NCBI GenBank assembly: GCA_946481445.1
Contig: CAMLOA010000088.1
Span: 1 to 7,203 of the forward strand
Direction of reading: 5' to 3'
DNA from: an uncultured Devosia sp.
Lineage (GTDB): Bacteria; Pseudomonadota; Alphaproteobacteria; Rhizobiales; Devosiaceae
Length of the DNA stretch: 7,203 nucleotides
Part shown: positions 6,336-7,203 of the stretch, piece by piece
Numbering within the stretch: the stretch's first letter is position 1
Layout: each line of letters opens with the position of its first letter
Notes under the pieces: model-generated
Databases searched by the model: none
What the model was told of the DNA's origin: nothing
What the model saw: only the letters and a program-made list of their open reading frames with translations
Translations under genes and position numbers: made by a program

Positions 6336-6339
6336 GACC
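6334..6339 (+). promoter_or_regulatory. Candidate -35 element of the pcaI promoter
   Basis: TTGACC matches the -35 consensus at 5 of 6 positions and overlaps the right arm of the inverted repeat. At the usual 17-bp spacing the -10 region is poor (GTTTGT near 6357), which is what an activator-dependent promoter would look like. I see no better pair in this gap. Confidence 0.4.
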
Positions 6340-6424
6340 TGGCGATGGGCAATCCTGTTTGTTGCGGACAATTCAAGGTGTCGCGCTGGTCCGGCCAGAA
6401 GGGTTTTCCGCCGGGTTGCCGCTC

Positions 6425-6430
6425 GAGGAG
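6425..6430 (+). promoter_or_regulatory. Ribosome-binding site that fixes the pcaI start
   Basis: GAGGAG stands 6 bp before the ATG at 6437 and directly abuts an in-frame ATG at 6431. The spacing favours the second ATG (MGKVLPLAEAV) as the start. Confidence 0.75.
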
Positions 6431-6436
6431 ATGTTC

Positions 6437-7203
6437 ATGGGCAAAGTCCTGCCGCTTGCCGAGGCCGTCCGGCAAAACCTCCATGACGGCGATGTGGTCG
6501 CCTTCGAGGGGTTCACGCACCTCATTCCGCATGCCGCGGCGCATGAGGCGATCCGGCAGGGGTTCAAGGACCTCACGCTGCTGCGCATGACGCCGGACAT
6601 CGTCTATGACCAGATGATCGGCATGGGCATGGCGCGGAAGGTGATCTTCTCCTATGCCGGAAACCCGGGCGTGGGCCTGCTGCGGCGGATGCGCGATGCC
6701 ATCGAGAACCAGTATCCGCGCGCCATCGAGACGGTGGAGCACTCCCACTCGGCCATGGCGCAGGCCTATGAGGCGGGCGCCGCCGGGCTGCCGCTGGCCG
6801 TGTTCCGCGGCTACAAGGGCGCCGACCTGCCCAAGGTGAACCCCGACATCAGATCGATCACCTGCCCCTATACCGGCGAGGAGCTGGCGACCGTGCCGGC
6901 GCACCGGCCCGACGTGACCTTCATTCATGCGCAAAAGGCCAATGAGAAGGGCGACGTGCTGATCGAAGGCATTGTCGGGGTGCAGAAGGAGGCGGCGCTG
7001 GCCGCCAAGCGCGTCGTGGTGACCGTCGAGGAGGTGGTGCCGGACTTCAAGGGGCTGCACCCGAACCTGTGCATCCTGCCGCACTGGACGGTGAATGCGA
7101 TCGCGGTGGTCAAGGGCGGCGCGCATCCCAGCTACACGCACGGATACTACGCGCGCGACAATGCCACCTATCTCGAATGGGACAAGATCTCGGCCGACCG
7201 CGA
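6437..7203 (+). CDS. pcaI: 3-oxoadipate CoA-transferase subunit A (partial, C-terminus beyond the window)
   Basis: This is the A subunit of a two-subunit family I CoA-transferase. In the beta-ketoadipate pathway it would move CoA from succinyl-CoA to 3-oxoadipate in the cytoplasm, together with a B subunit that carries the catalytic glutamate and should lie just downstream. The 255 visible codons begin MGKVLPLAEAV. They contain DGDVVAFEGFTHLIPHAA (about 17-34), the loop corresponding to the subunit A signature, then FSYAGNPGVGLLRR, EHSHSAMAQAYEAGAAGLP, FIHAQKANEKGDVLIEGIVGVQKEA, VTVEEVV and GGAHPSYTHGYYARDNATYLEWD. This resembles the longer glutaconate CoA-transferase A type (about 290-320 residues) more than the shorter classical PcaI of about 230, so about 30-40 residues may be missing at the right edge. 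The substrate is assigned mainly from the divergent pcaR gene; another acyl-CoA substrate is possible. An AT-rich inverted repeat and TTGACC lie about 100 bp upstream. Confidence 0.85.
   Translation, partial: MGKVLPLAEAVRQNLHDGDVVAFEGFTHLIPHAAAHEAIRQGFKDLTLLRMTPDIVYDQMIGMGMARKVIFSYAGNPGVGLLRRMRDAIENQYPRAIETVEHSHSAMAQAYEAGAAGLPLAVFRGYKGADLPKVNPDIRSITCPYTGEELATVPAHRPDVTFIHAQKANEKGDVLIEGIVGVQKEAALAAKRVVVTVEEVVPDFKGLHPNLCILPHWTVNAIAVVKGGAHPSYTHGYYARDNATYLEWDKISADR

Noticed and set aside
6212..7141. 309-codon minus-strand frame opposite pcaI
   Set aside because: It overlaps a clear CoA-transferase gene and the palindromic element, has a His/Arg/Asp-rich shadow composition, and no recognisable domain.
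1..7203. A previously undescribed multi-gene system, CRISPR array, prophage or transposon
   Set aside because: All substantial coding space is explained by known phosphate-uptake and beta-ketoadipate genes. I saw no regularly spaced repeats, transposase or integrase sequence, or terminal inverted repeats.

Overview
The window is GC-rich bacterial DNA whose gene content and protein style point to an alphaproteobacterium, probably of the Hyphomicrobiales (Rhizobiales). The evidence is the long-form PstC and PstA permeases with N-terminal extensions, the PcaR-type IclR regulator divergent from a GctA-like 3-oxoadipate CoA-transferase gene, and a short palindromic intergenic element of a kind I recall from alphaproteobacterial genomes. 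A Devosia-like source is plausible, but I cannot prove it from the sequence.

About three quarters of the window (bases 1-5152, minus strand) is a high-affinity phosphate uptake operon in the order pstS-pstC-pstA-pstB-phoU, with phoU running off the left edge. It is preceded by a good Pho box (5271-5288) with a -10-like hexamer 10 bp downstream. A perfect 12-bp hairpin with a 5-nt loop separates pstS from pstC, as expected where the binding protein must be made in excess over the permease. PstS would capture phosphate in the periplasm, PstC and PstA would form the membrane channel, PstB would supply ATP hydrolysis, and PhoU would couple transporter state to the PhoR/PhoB sensor system.

The most notable observation is that pstB is interrupted by an in-frame TAG at bases 1233-1235 (codon 28 from the first ATG). 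The reading frame is the same on both sides and every ABC motif downstream is intact. No ATG, GTG or TTG start lies between the TAG and the Walker A motif. It is either a recent nonsense mutation, which would predict loss of Pst transport and a constitutive Pho response, or a single-base sequence error.

On the right, an IclR-family regulator best read as pcaR (minus strand) faces a 5'-partial-window gene, pcaI (plus strand, running off the right edge), for the A subunit of 3-oxoadipate CoA-transferase in the beta-ketoadipate pathway of aromatic degradation. Their 241-bp shared intergenic region holds a palindromic REP-like element and an AT-rich inverted repeat that overlaps a TTGACC -35-like hexamer, a candidate PcaR operator. 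The phosphate and pca modules look like chromosomal neighbours without an obvious functional link. I found no RNA genes, CRISPR arrays, insertion sequences or unknown multi-gene system.
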